Assembly: GCF_000443165.1 (NCBI RefSeq)
Contig: NZ_ATJV01000035.1
Span: 39,605 to 103,604 of the forward strand
Source: Thauera terpenica 58Eu
GTDB taxonomy: Bacteria > Pseudomonadota > Gammaproteobacteria > Burkholderiales > Rhodocyclaceae
Length of the DNA: 64,000 nucleotides
Direction: 5' to 3'
Both the position numbers and the translations under genes were made by a program. The stretch's first letter is position 1; each line of letters begins with the position of its first letter. Below, in pieces: positions 53,897 to 61,892 of this stretch. The notes under the pieces were generated by a model. It had not been told where the DNA came from, did not search any database, and saw nothing but the letters and a program-made list of their open reading frames with translations.

Positions 53897-55306
53897 ATGC
53901 CTCATCCTCTTCGCCGCCCCGAACTGCTCGCCCCCGCCGGCTCGCTGGACATGATGCGCACCGCCTTCGCCTATGGCGCCGATGCGGTCTACGCCGGCCA
54001 GCCGCGCTATTCGCTGCGCGTGCGCAACAACAGCTTCGGCCAGCTCGACACGCTCGCCGCCGGCATGGCCGAGGCCCGCGCCGCGGGCAAGCTGTTCTAT
54101 CTGGTCGCCAACATCTACCCGCACAACGCCAAGATCCGCAGCTTTGAAGAAGACATGGCGCCGGTGATGGAAATGCGCCCCGACGCCCTGATCATGGCCG
54201 ACCCCGGGCTGATGATGATGGTGCGCGAGCGCTGGCCGGAGATGGACATCCATCTGTCGGTGCAGGCCAACACCACCAATTACGCCTCGGTGCGCTTCTG
54301 GCAGTCGATGGGGGTGAAACGCATCATCCTGTCACGCGAGCTGTCGCTCGACGAGATCGCCGAAATCCGCGACGCCTGCCCCGACATGGAGCTGGAAGTG
54401 TTCGTCCATGGCGCGCTGTGCATTGCCTATTCCGGGCGCTGCCTGCTGTCGGGCTACTTCAATCACCGCGACCCCAACCAGGGCAGCTGCACCAACTCCT
54501 GCCGCTGGGACTACAAGCTGCACGAGGGCGCCGATGACGCCGCCGGCGACGTGCACGCCCGTGGCGACATGCCGATCGGCAACCCGAAGCACGCCGGCGC
54601 GGTCGGCACTGCCACCCGCGGCAAAGCCGACGCCGCGCCTGGAACCGCCCTCGGCGGCGGGCCACGCCACATCGGCGGCAGCAAGGTGTGGCTGCTGGAA
54701 GAGGGCACGCGCCCGGGCGAGCTGATGCCGATCGAGGAGGACGAGCACGGCACCTACATCCTCAATTCCAAGGATCTGCGCGCGATCGAACACGTGCAAC
54801 GACTGGTGGACATCGGCATCGATTCACTGAAGATCGAAGGCCGCACCAAGAGTCCCTACTACGTCGCCCGCGCCAGCCAGGGCTATCGGCGCGCGATCGA
54901 CGACGCCGTCGCGGGACGCCCCTTCGACACCCGCCTGCTGGGCGAACTGGAAGGTCTGGCGAGCCGCGGCTACACCGACGGCTTCTACCAGCGCCACCAC
55001 ACCCCGGCGCACCAGAACTATCTGCGCGGCCACTCCGAATCCGGCCGCAGCCTGCTGGTGGGCGAGATGGTGGGCTATGACGCGCAGCGCGGGCTGGCCG
55101 AGGTCGAGGTCAAGAACGGCTTTGGCGTGGGCGACCGGCTGGAGTTCGTGCAGCCTGAGGCCAATCACGAACTGCAACTCGATCGCCTCCTGACTGTCGA
55201 TGGTGAGGAGATCGGGCGCATCCCCGGCAGTGGCCGGCGCGTGTGGCTGCCGCTGCCCGCACAGGCCGATCCTGCGCAGCCCTGTTTCATTGCGCGCTTT
55301 CTCTGA
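53897..55306 (+). CDS. trhP: TrhP (YegQ), U32-family tRNA U34 hydroxylase
   Basis: 469 residues. The match to E. coli YegQ is extensive: RPELLAPAGSLDMMRTAFAYGADAVYAG, SRELSLDEIAEIRD, the cysteine cluster CIAYSGRCLLSGYFNHRDPNQGSCTNSCRWDYKLHEG and EDEHGTYILNSKDLRAIEHV. TrhP makes 5-hydroxyuridine at tRNA position 34. An Ala/Gly-rich insertion (about residues 210-262) replaces a shorter linker in E. coli. A TACAAT -10-like element lies at 53856-53861. Confidence 0.94.
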   Translation: MPHPLRRPELLAPAGSLDMMRTAFAYGADAVYAGQPRYSLRVRNNSFGQLDTLAAGMAEARAAGKLFYLVANIYPHNAKIRSFEEDMAPVMEMRPDALIMADPGLMMMVRERWPEMDIHLSVQANTTNYASVRFWQSMGVKRIILSRELSLDEIAEIRDACPDMELEVFVHGALCIAYSGRCLLSGYFNHRDPNQGSCTNSCRWDYKLHEGADDAAGDVHARGDMPIGNPKHAGAVGTATRGKADAAPGTALGGGPRHIGGSKVWLLEEGTRPGELMPIEEDEHGTYILNSKDLRAIEHVQRLVDIGIDSLKIEGRTKSPYYVARASQGYRRAIDDAVAGRPFDTRLLGELEGLASRGYTDGFYQRHHTPAHQNYLRGHSESGRSLLVGEMVGYDAQRGLAEVEVKNGFGVGDRLEFVQPEANHELQLDRLLTVDGEEIGRIPGSGRRVWLPLPAQADPAQPCFIARFL

Positions 55307-55411
55307 GCGCAGCCCACTCCCCTCAGCCGCAGCCCCGCCGCTTTCAGCACACCGAGAGGCGCTCGGGCAAGCTGAGCCAACGAACCCCTGCCTGCCTATC
55401 TGGACCACGCC

Positions 55412-56080
55412 ATGATCCTGAACATCGACTTCGTCTCCGATTTTGTCTGTCCCTGGTGCTTCCTGGGCAAAGTGCGCCTGGAGCGCGCGCTCACCGAACT
55501 GCAGGCCACCCGCCCCGAGCTCGAGCCGCGCGTGAACTGGCTGCCCTTCCTGCTCAACCCCGACACGCCGCCCCAGGGCGAACCCTATCGCGCCTTTCTT
55601 GACGCCAAGTTCGGCGGCCCGATCAAGGCCGAGGCCGTGCTCGACAATGTGCGCGCTGCCGCCGCCGCTGACGGCCTGCAGTACGCCTTCGAGCGCATCC
55701 AGACCCGCCCCAACACCTTGCATGCACACCGCCTGATGTACCGCGCACAGTCCATCGGCCAGACCCAGGCCCGCATCCAGATGCTGGGCGGCGCGCTGTT
55801 TGCCGCCCACTTCCAGGAGGGGCGCGACATCGGCGACAAGGACACGCTGGCCGACATCGCCGCCACCTGCGGTGAGCGCCGCGACAGCGTTCGTGAATGG
55901 CTGGACAGCAGCGCCGACACCGACAAGGTGCAGCGCATGGTCGCTGGCGTGCGCAAGCAGGGTATCGAGGGCGTGCCCTTCTACATCCTCAACCGCAAGC
56001 TCGCGGTGTCCGGCGCGCAGTCCGCCGCGGTGCTGGGGGCGGCGCTGCTGCAGTCGCTGGAAACCGGCAAGCCGTCCTGA
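55412..56080 (+). CDS. DsbA-family oxidoreductase (FrnE-like)
   Basis: 222 residues with no signal peptide, starting MILNIDFVSDFVCPWCFLGKVRLERAL. The CPWC active site is at 13-16. A helical insertion (about 60-150) and the cis-proline loop GIEGVPFYILNRKLAVSGAQ complete the thioredoxin fold. Cytoplasmic FrnE-like members act in oxidative stress. Confidence 0.93.
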   Translation: MILNIDFVSDFVCPWCFLGKVRLERALTELQATRPELEPRVNWLPFLLNPDTPPQGEPYRAFLDAKFGGPIKAEAVLDNVRAAAAADGLQYAFERIQTRPNTLHAHRLMYRAQSIGQTQARIQMLGGALFAAHFQEGRDIGDKDTLADIAATCGERRDSVREWLDSSADTDKVQRMVAGVRKQGIEGVPFYILNRKLAVSGAQSAAVLGAALLQSLETGKPS

Positions 56081-56172
56081 ACCTCATTCTTGAAGACTTC
56101 GTACGGCAGGCGGAACGCGGCGACGACGACCGCGTCTGACTCTCATCAACCGTCTGAGCCCCGAATCACGCC

Positions 56173-56976
56173 ATGAACGCCAGCCCGCTTTCAAGCGCCG
56201 ACCTCGACGAGCTCGTGCGCGCCCGCGCCCTGCTCGACCATCCCAGCCTGACCGCACGCCTGAGCAATGTCGTCGGCAGCCCGCTGGAAAAGGGCATGGC
56301 GCGCTTGCCCGAGCGCTGGCGAGGCGGCGTGGGCGCGCTGGCGCATGACGCGCTGCTCAAGGCGATGAACACCGCGGCGAAAACGCTCGACAGCGCGCCT
56401 CGCGCCGCCTCGCCGCGTCTGCACAAGCTGCTGGGCTCGGTCAGCGGCGGCGCGGGTGGCGCTTTTGGTCTGGCGGGGCTGGCGGTCGAGATACCGCTGT
56501 CGACGGTGCTGATCATGCGCGCCATCCTTGACATCGCCCGTGCCGAAGGCGAGAACATCGGCTCGGCGCAGACGCGCCTGGCTGCACTGGAAGTCTTTGC
56601 CCTCGGCGGCCCCGGGCGCGGTGACGACGCGGCCGAGTCGGGCTATTACGCGGTGCGCGCCGCCCTCGCCACCAGCGTCGGCGAAGCCGCCCGCCACCTT
56701 GCGGAAAAAGGCCTGACCAGCGAAGGCGCGCCCGCCCTGGTGCGGCTGATCACCCTGGTTGCGACACGCTACAAGGTGCAGCTGACGCAAAAGGCGGCGG
56801 GCATGCTGGTGCCAGGCATTGGCGCAGCCGCAGGCGCAGGGCTCAATCTGATGTTCATGGACCACTTCCAGGATGTCAGCCGCGGCCACTTCATCGTGCG
56901 CCGGCTGGAGCGCTGCCATGGTGCCGAGGCTGTGCACACGGCCTGGCAGTCAATCGACCTCAAGCGATCGCGTTGA
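56173..56976 (+). CDS. EcsC-family protein
   Basis: 267 residues. The EcsC pattern is seen in SPRLHKLLGSVSGGAGGAFGLAGLAVEIPLSTVLIMRAILDIARAEGEN (about 82-130) and in VPGIGAAAGAGLNLMFMDHFQDVSRGHFIVRRLE near the end. Hydrophobic, glycine-rich stretches suggest membrane association. The molecular role is unknown. Confidence 0.85.
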   Translation: MNASPLSSADLDELVRARALLDHPSLTARLSNVVGSPLEKGMARLPERWRGGVGALAHDALLKAMNTAAKTLDSAPRAASPRLHKLLGSVSGGAGGAFGLAGLAVEIPLSTVLIMRAILDIARAEGENIGSAQTRLAALEVFALGGPGRGDDAAESGYYAVRAALATSVGEAARHLAEKGLTSEGAPALVRLITLVATRYKVQLTQKAAGMLVPGIGAAAGAGLNLMFMDHFQDVSRGHFIVRRLERCHGAEAVHTAWQSIDLKRSR

Positions 56977-57748
56977 GAGGCTCGGACCACCCCGGCGGGC
57001 GACTGAAGTGATCGCCCTGTGGCGTTGATCGTCACTGTCCCGGGTGGCCAATATCGTCAGTACTCCATTGACAGCAGCGGCTGGTACCAAGTGGTACTTG
57101 TTCGATCTGAAGCGCCTTCGCTAAGCTCCTTACAGCTGATTGAAGGGTAATCATGGTTTCAAATCAGCGCTGATTGTTGCACCCACTGATGGTCGTGCGA
57201 ATTGCACACGTCATCCTGAATGGTCCGCAGCACGATCTGCCTTGGCAGCTCGATTGATTGGAGCCCGTAATCAAGGGCACGTACAGCATCGCATCCCAAA
57301 AGACGCAGCGTGCAGTGCTCATGTCATGGGGACTTACCTCCCCCACTGATTACCCCCATATGCAACTCCCCAGGCAGGCGTAATGGCATTTACCTTACAG
57401 CGAAGTCTTCTTTACGAAGCCCGCCACTTTCTCCAGAGCACTTCCATACAAACTGCTGAATGATGAAAAGCGCTGCAAATATTGATTCATGCCGGGTCTG
57501 GATGCTGGGGGCGTGCGATCGCGCTGAACAGCCTGAGCCTTTGCCACTCCCCATCTTGCATCGCACTCGAAAGCCATGAGCAATGAACGCCGACAACCGA
57601 CCGTCACCGTCCCGCGGAGTGGCACTGAAGAAGCCTCTGACTCAGGGAAAACCCCTATCGCGCTCTTCGCAACTTTAGTTGCGTTAGATTGCCGCATCCA
57701 CTAGGATCGAAACATTCTGAAACCTGCCGCATGCACTCGGGATGCTCA
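56977..57748. other. 770-base stretch without a convincing gene
   Basis: Only short, unrelated open frames occur (up to 100 codons on the minus strand at 57395-57697), with no family similarity that I recognise and no ribosome-binding sites. The composition is less GC-rich than the housekeeping genes to the left. It contains TACCA-AG-TGGTA near 57088 and the palindrome at 57668. It may be the scar of lost genes at the edge of an accessory segment. Confidence 0.6.
57668..57683. repeat. Palindrome CGCAACT-TT-AGTTGCG
   Basis: Perfect 7-bp arms around two bases, 66 bases beyond the TetR stop. It has the size and symmetry of a regulator-binding site, but no gene start lies close by on either strand. 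Confidence 0.4.
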
Positions 57749-58342
57749 TCACTCTGCACGTGTCGTCAATACACTCAAGACCTTGATGATTGCATCAAGT
57801 TTGTTCTCTTCAATCGGCTTCCTTCCAGCAAGTGTCATCAGAACGAGTGGGGAAATGATGATTGTAAACAATGAGGCAGGGTCGAGGTTCGACGGAACCT
57901 CGCCCTTTTCCTGCGCATCCTTGATCAAGCGGATGAAGTTCGTCTGAATCGGCTGCCACTGCGCGAGGATCATGCTGCTTTCCTCAACATCCGGCGACGA
58001 AAGGAAGGAAAGATTCATTGCGATTTCCTCAGCCTTGGAGAAATGCCAGGCGAGCTCCCGCAGTCCTGCTTCGAGCGTTTCCGCCCAGTTGCTCTTCTGA
58101 TTTATTTCAACCGGTCTGTTGTGCTCCTGCAGGGCTTCCTGAAAGAGAGTGATCTGGGAGGGCCAGCGCCGGTAAAGCGTAGTTTTGTTAACACCTGAGA
58201 GATCGGCCAATTCATTGTAACTGAAGTGCATGTTTCCACTTTTGATGAGCTCGATCACCGCTGTGATCACTTTCTGCCTGACGACCTCGGTCCGTCCGCC
58301 AGGGCGTTTTTGAAGCGTGGAGGGAGGATTGGGTTCTTTCAT
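57749..58342 (-). CDS. TetR/AcrR-family transcriptional regulator
   Basis: 197 residues. The N-terminal helix-turn-helix is RQKVITAVIELIKSGNMHFSYNELADLSGVNKTTLYRRWPS (about 22-62). The C-terminal ligand domain is unlike families I can name. The gene is visibly richer in A+T than its neighbours (many TTT, AAA and ATT codons), suggesting acquisition. It diverges from the DUF1329/DUF1302 pair and probably controls it. Confidence 0.9.
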   Translation of the reverse strand: MKEPNPPSTLQKRPGGRTEVVRQKVITAVIELIKSGNMHFSYNELADLSGVNKTTLYRRWPSQITLFQEALQEHNRPVEINQKSNWAETLEAGLRELAWHFSKAEEIAMNLSFLSSPDVEESSMILAQWQPIQTNFIRLIKDAQEKGEVPSNLDPASLFTIIISPLVLMTLAGRKPIEENKLDAIIKVLSVLTTRAE

Positions 58343-58359
58343 GGGGTATTTGACCGAGA

Positions 58360-58405
58360 GTTGAATGGTTGAAATCTTGACTCAAAATAATAATAAAAAT
58401 TCAAC
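58360..58405. promoter_or_regulatory. Divergent TetR-DUF1329 intergenic region with inverted GTTGAAT/ATTCAAC sites
   Basis: GTTGAAT (58360-58366) and ATTCAAC (58399-58405) are exact inverted 7-mers, and a third GTTGAAA copy lies at 58368-58374. A minus-strand TTGGTT-N17-TATTAT could be the TetR promoter. A plus-strand TTGACT sits at 58377-58382. The sites are candidate operators for the divergent TetR protein. Confidence 0.4.
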
Positions 58406-58428
58406 ACACTAAAACCAAAGGAGTAGAA

Positions 58429-59808
58429 ATGAGGAAAAACGAGATAATTCTTGCTTTGTCCATATCCGCAGGATTTCTGTGCGTCAGTTCAAGCGCACTG
58501 GCCAAGGTGGACGCCGCTGAGGCTGCAAAACTGGGCAAGGAATTGACCTGCATGGGTGCCGAAGCCGGCGCGAATGCCGACAACACCATTCCGGCCTTTT
58601 CGGGAAAATGGCTGGGAACCCCGCCCGGGATCGATTATAAACCACACGTCGGCCAGCACCCGATCGACCCTTATCCCGATGACAAGCCGATTTTTCAAAT
58701 CACCTCGGCCAACTTCGAACAATACGCAGCGAAACTGACCGAAGGTCAGCTGGAAATGTTCCGCCGCTATCCCACGTTCAGGATTCCGGTGTACACCGGC
58801 AGACGTGACTTTCGCTACGACGACAAGGTCTGTGATGTTGCGCGCAAGAACGCGCTCGAGGCCGAGCTGATTGACGGTGGCCCGGGATTCGCCGGCTACC
58901 AGGGCACGCCTCCCTTCCCGATCCCCAAGCAGGCAATGGAGCTGCTGCAGAACACCACCTTCCCGGCCATCGCTTTCACCGAAGAGGTCACGATGGACAT
59001 CGCCAACGTGCAACGGACAGGCGATGTTTTCTGGGGCAGAAACCACTTGCGCGGCCTCAACGTGGTCACCGAGCCCGACGAGGTCGGCAAGCCGATGGGC
59101 AAGATCATGGCCTACTCGCTGAACCAGACGTATCTCCCGATCCGGGACCGGGGCTCGGTGTCGAGCGCGGTGGAGCCGGTGAACTTTGCCACCGACACAC
59201 GCCTGGCCTGGAACTATGACCCTGGCACCCGTCGCGTCAGGCAATTGCCCATGTACGGCTACGACACACCGCTTTCGGGCACCTCTGGCCAGATGACGAT
59301 CGACCAGGACCGCCTGTGGAACGGCGATCCGGGACGATATGAGTGGAAGATGCTGGGCAAACGCGAGATCTATCTCCCGGCCAATTCCTACCGGCTCCAT
59401 GGTAAGGACGTCAAGTACGCCGACCTGCTCACCCCCAATCACGCCAATCCCGACTATCTGCGCTACGAACTGCGCCGCGTCTGGGTGCTCGAGGCGACGC
59501 TGAAAGACGGCTTCCGCCACGCCTACGGCAAGCGCGTGCTCTACCTCGACGAAGACAACTGGCAAGCCTCGATGTCGGATTACTACGACGCCAGGGGAGC
59601 GCTCTGGCAGCACGCCTTCATCAACCACTACTACGCCTTCGATCTCAAGGGCTGGCACGTCGGCAACAGCTTCTACCATGACCTGAACACCGGGAATTAT
59701 GTTGGCTACAACCTTTTCCAGGAGCGTGAGACCGGCCCCATTCTGAATGCTGGAAAGATGGTCCCGACCATGTTTGGTCCGGAAGCCTTGCGCCAGATCG
59801 GCAACTGA
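58429..59808 (+). CDS. DUF1329-family periplasmic/outer-membrane-associated protein
   Basis: 459 residues. A signal peptide ends near residue 25 (CVSSSALA|KVDA). AAAGGAG lies 7 bases before the ATG. Family features are EAAKLGKELTCMGAEAGANADNTIPAFSGKW near the start and YDPGTRRVRQLPMYGYDTPLSGTSGQMTIDQ in the middle. DUF1329 has a LolB-like fold and is nearly always encoded beside a DUF1302 protein. The pair is thought to act with RND-type exporters or importers of hydrophobic compounds; no RND gene is present here. Confidence 0.9.
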   Translation: MRKNEIILALSISAGFLCVSSSALAKVDAAEAAKLGKELTCMGAEAGANADNTIPAFSGKWLGTPPGIDYKPHVGQHPIDPYPDDKPIFQITSANFEQYAAKLTEGQLEMFRRYPTFRIPVYTGRRDFRYDDKVCDVARKNALEAELIDGGPGFAGYQGTPPFPIPKQAMELLQNTTFPAIAFTEEVTMDIANVQRTGDVFWGRNHLRGLNVVTEPDEVGKPMGKIMAYSLNQTYLPIRDRGSVSSAVEPVNFATDTRLAWNYDPGTRRVRQLPMYGYDTPLSGTSGQMTIDQDRLWNGDPGRYEWKMLGKREIYLPANSYRLHGKDVKYADLLTPNHANPDYLRYELRRVWVLEATLKDGFRHAYGKRVLYLDEDNWQASMSDYYDARGALWQHAFINHYYAFDLKGWHVGNSFYHDLNTGNYVGYNLFQERETGPILNAGKMVPTMFGPEALRQIGN

Positions 59809-59821
59809 TCAGGAGATGAAA

Positions 59822-61444
59822 ATGACCCTACCAATATTCAAGCTGTCTCCTGTCGCCATCGCGGTCCTGGGCGTCGTCTTTTCCTCACCCTCGCTCGGCG
59901 GTGAGAGCATCGTCTACGACAACGGCGCGAAGCTCGACTGGAAGGCGACGACGACCTATACCCTCGCCACCCGACTCAAGTCGCCCGACCCCCTGCTTCT
60001 GGAAGTGGACGGCAACAGCAACTTCAAGAAAGGTGCGCTCACCGCCAACCGCCTGGCATTGCTGCTCGAAGGCAAGCTGTCCAAGGACAGGAGCGGCTTC
60101 GTGCTCTCGGCCAGCACCTTCTACGACGACGTCTATCACGGCAAGACGGATTTCCGTGGCGCCGCCCTCGGCACGGCAAATGCACCCGGCACGTTCAGCT
60201 CTGACGCACGCCGCTACCATGGCGGCTACAGCCGCATCCTGGATGCCTACGGCTACACCAGCTTTGGTGTAGGCGATGGCGACGCGACCGTGCGCCTGGG
60301 CAAGCACGTCGTATCCTGGGGCGAAGCGCTGTTCTTCCCGGCGATTTCCCTGGCGCAAGGCCCGGTGGACGGCTCGAAGAGCTCCATCCCCGGAACCGAA
60401 ACCAAGGACCTTCTGCTGCCCGAAGACCAGCTCTCACTGATCTACCGGCCAGCACCGAACTGGACGCTGATGGCCCACGTGCAATACAACTGGCACCCGA
60501 TCATCACCAACGCGCCCGGCTCCTTCCTGAATACCAGCAACACGTCCGGCCCCGGAAACTCCTGTCTCGATCGTTACTACCCCAACGGTACCGGAGGCTA
60601 CAGCTGCTCCTTCGGAGCGCGGCAGGGAGATGACAGACCAGGCGACACCGGGCAGTGGGGCGTGGGCACGCGCTTCCGCGTCACCGAAGAGACCGAACTG
60701 GGCCTGTATTACCTCAACTATCACGACCGCATTGCACTACCCGAGGTCAACGTGTTCGCTGCCAGCGATGCGCTCGGCGGCGGTACTTATCGCAATCGCT
60801 ACTTCGACAATGTGAAGCTCATCGGTGCATCCCTCAGCACCACCCTGGGCATGGCCACCCTCGCCGGAGAAGTGGCCTACAAGAGAGGAGCGCCAGAGTT
60901 GGTCGACGCAGTGCTGCCGGGAGGCAGTGCTCTGCCGACGCCAAGTCGAGCCAACACGCTGCAGACCAGCATCAACTCCTTCATCAACTTTGGTCGCTCG
61001 AGCCTTTCCGACGGGGCTTTGCTGCTTGCGGAAGTGTCCTACATCGACGTGCGCAGCGTGAAGAAGATCAAGGCACCGGGCCATGAGATCGCACTCGCAG
61101 ACTATGGTATGGATCTCCCAGCCTCGAACAAGCTGAGCATGGCAGGACACGGCCTCGGCTTCTCCACCTCGCTGTATCTGAACTATGACGGCGTCCTTCC
61201 TGGCTGGGATCTCGAGATCCCGATCAGCTACGCACATCAGCTGAGCGGGCGCACCCTGCTGGGCCCGGCAGGCGGTCAAGGCGAGCGTAGTTTCAGTATC
61301 GGCGCGGCGATGACCTACAACCAGAACCTGAGCTTCGAACTGACCTATCTGGATTTCCTCGGCAATGCGAACCTGGACATGCGCCGGGAAAAAGCACTGA
61401 CCGACCGCGATCAGCTGTCGCTGGTCGTGAAGTACAGCTTCTGA
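59822..61444 (+). CDS. DUF1302-family outer-membrane protein
   Basis: 540 residues from MTLPIFKLSPVAIAVLGVVF. AGGAG at 59811-59815 is 6 bases before the ATG at 59822; the in-frame ATG at 59816 abuts the site and is unlikely. A signal peptide ends near residue 24 (SLGG|ESIV). The rest is beta-rich with alternating aromatic residues and ends in a terminal phenylalanine (SLVVKYSF), as in outer-membrane barrels. Substrate unknown. It lies 13 bases after the DUF1329 gene. Confidence 0.9.
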   Translation: MTLPIFKLSPVAIAVLGVVFSSPSLGGESIVYDNGAKLDWKATTTYTLATRLKSPDPLLLEVDGNSNFKKGALTANRLALLLEGKLSKDRSGFVLSASTFYDDVYHGKTDFRGAALGTANAPGTFSSDARRYHGGYSRILDAYGYTSFGVGDGDATVRLGKHVVSWGEALFFPAISLAQGPVDGSKSSIPGTETKDLLLPEDQLSLIYRPAPNWTLMAHVQYNWHPIITNAPGSFLNTSNTSGPGNSCLDRYYPNGTGGYSCSFGARQGDDRPGDTGQWGVGTRFRVTEETELGLYYLNYHDRIALPEVNVFAASDALGGGTYRNRYFDNVKLIGASLSTTLGMATLAGEVAYKRGAPELVDAVLPGGSALPTPSRANTLQTSINSFINFGRSSLSDGALLLAEVSYIDVRSVKKIKAPGHEIALADYGMDLPASNKLSMAGHGLGFSTSLYLNYDGVLPGWDLEIPISYAHQLSGRTLLGPAGGQGERSFSIGAAMTYNQNLSFELTYLDFLGNANLDMRREKALTDRDQLSLVVKYSF

Positions 61445-61491
61445 TCAGGAGTCCATCGATCCGCTCGATTGTTCGCATTCGAGTCCTTCAC

Positions 61492-61535
61492 TACTGGCGC
61501 ACGCGCTTCCGGCTCCCGGGGCGCGTGCGCCAGTA
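61492..61535 (+). terminator. Long perfect hairpin after the DUF1302 gene
   Basis: TACTGGCGCACGCGC and its exact complement form a 15-bp stem around a 14-base loop, 47 bases after the stop. No T-run follows. It is likely a 3' stabilising structure or a terminator of non-canonical type. Confidence 0.6.
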
Positions 61536-61569
61536 CGCGCTTGCATGACGGGGTCGAGTCAAGCACCAT

Positions 61570-61590
61570 CGTCCACCTTTCAAGTGGACG
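61570..61590 (+). promoter_or_regulatory. Hairpin just before the HMA-domain gene
   Basis: CGTCCAC and GTGGACG form a 7-bp stem with a 7-base loop ending 7 bases before the ATG. The purines expected to serve as ribosome-binding site are in the right arm, so the structure could limit translation. Confidence 0.35.
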
Positions 61591-61597
61591 CGCGCAC

Positions 61598-61801
61598 ATG
61601 AACACCCTCACCCTGAGCATCAGCGGCATGCGCGACGAACAGTGCCTGCGCCTGGTCACCAATGCCATCCAGGACCTGCCGGGAATCGGCCATCTGGAAA
61701 TCTCGCTCGAGAGCGGCGTGGCAACAATCGAGCACGGCAACTTCGTCTCAGCGGCCGACATCCATCAGGCTATCGAAGACGCCGGCTTCAGCGCGCACTG
61801 A
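61598..61801 (+). CDS. Small HMA-domain (heavy-metal-associated) protein with an incomplete metal motif
   Basis: 67 residues from MNTLTLSISGMRDEQCLRLVTNAI. The ferredoxin-like HMA fold is clear (LPGIGHLEISLESGVATIEHGNFVSAADIHQAIEDAGFSAH). In CopZ-type chaperones the site reads GMxCxxC; here it is GMRDEQC, so the first cysteine is aspartate. Copper transfer of the usual kind would be impaired. It may bind another ligand or be a relic. Confidence 0.8.
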   Translation: MNTLTLSISGMRDEQCLRLVTNAIQDLPGIGHLEISLESGVATIEHGNFVSAADIHQAIEDAGFSAH

Positions 61802-61892
61802 ATCCCACACCGGCAGCACCGACGCAGAAACCATCGCGGTCGATACGCACTCGAAGCCCGATCACATCGATCGCACTTGCTGCCGACCCACC

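Noticed and set aside
57395..57697. 100-codon minus-strand open frame in the gene-poor region
   Set aside because: No ribosome-binding site, no recognisable domain, overlapping alternative frames of similar length; not supported as a gene.
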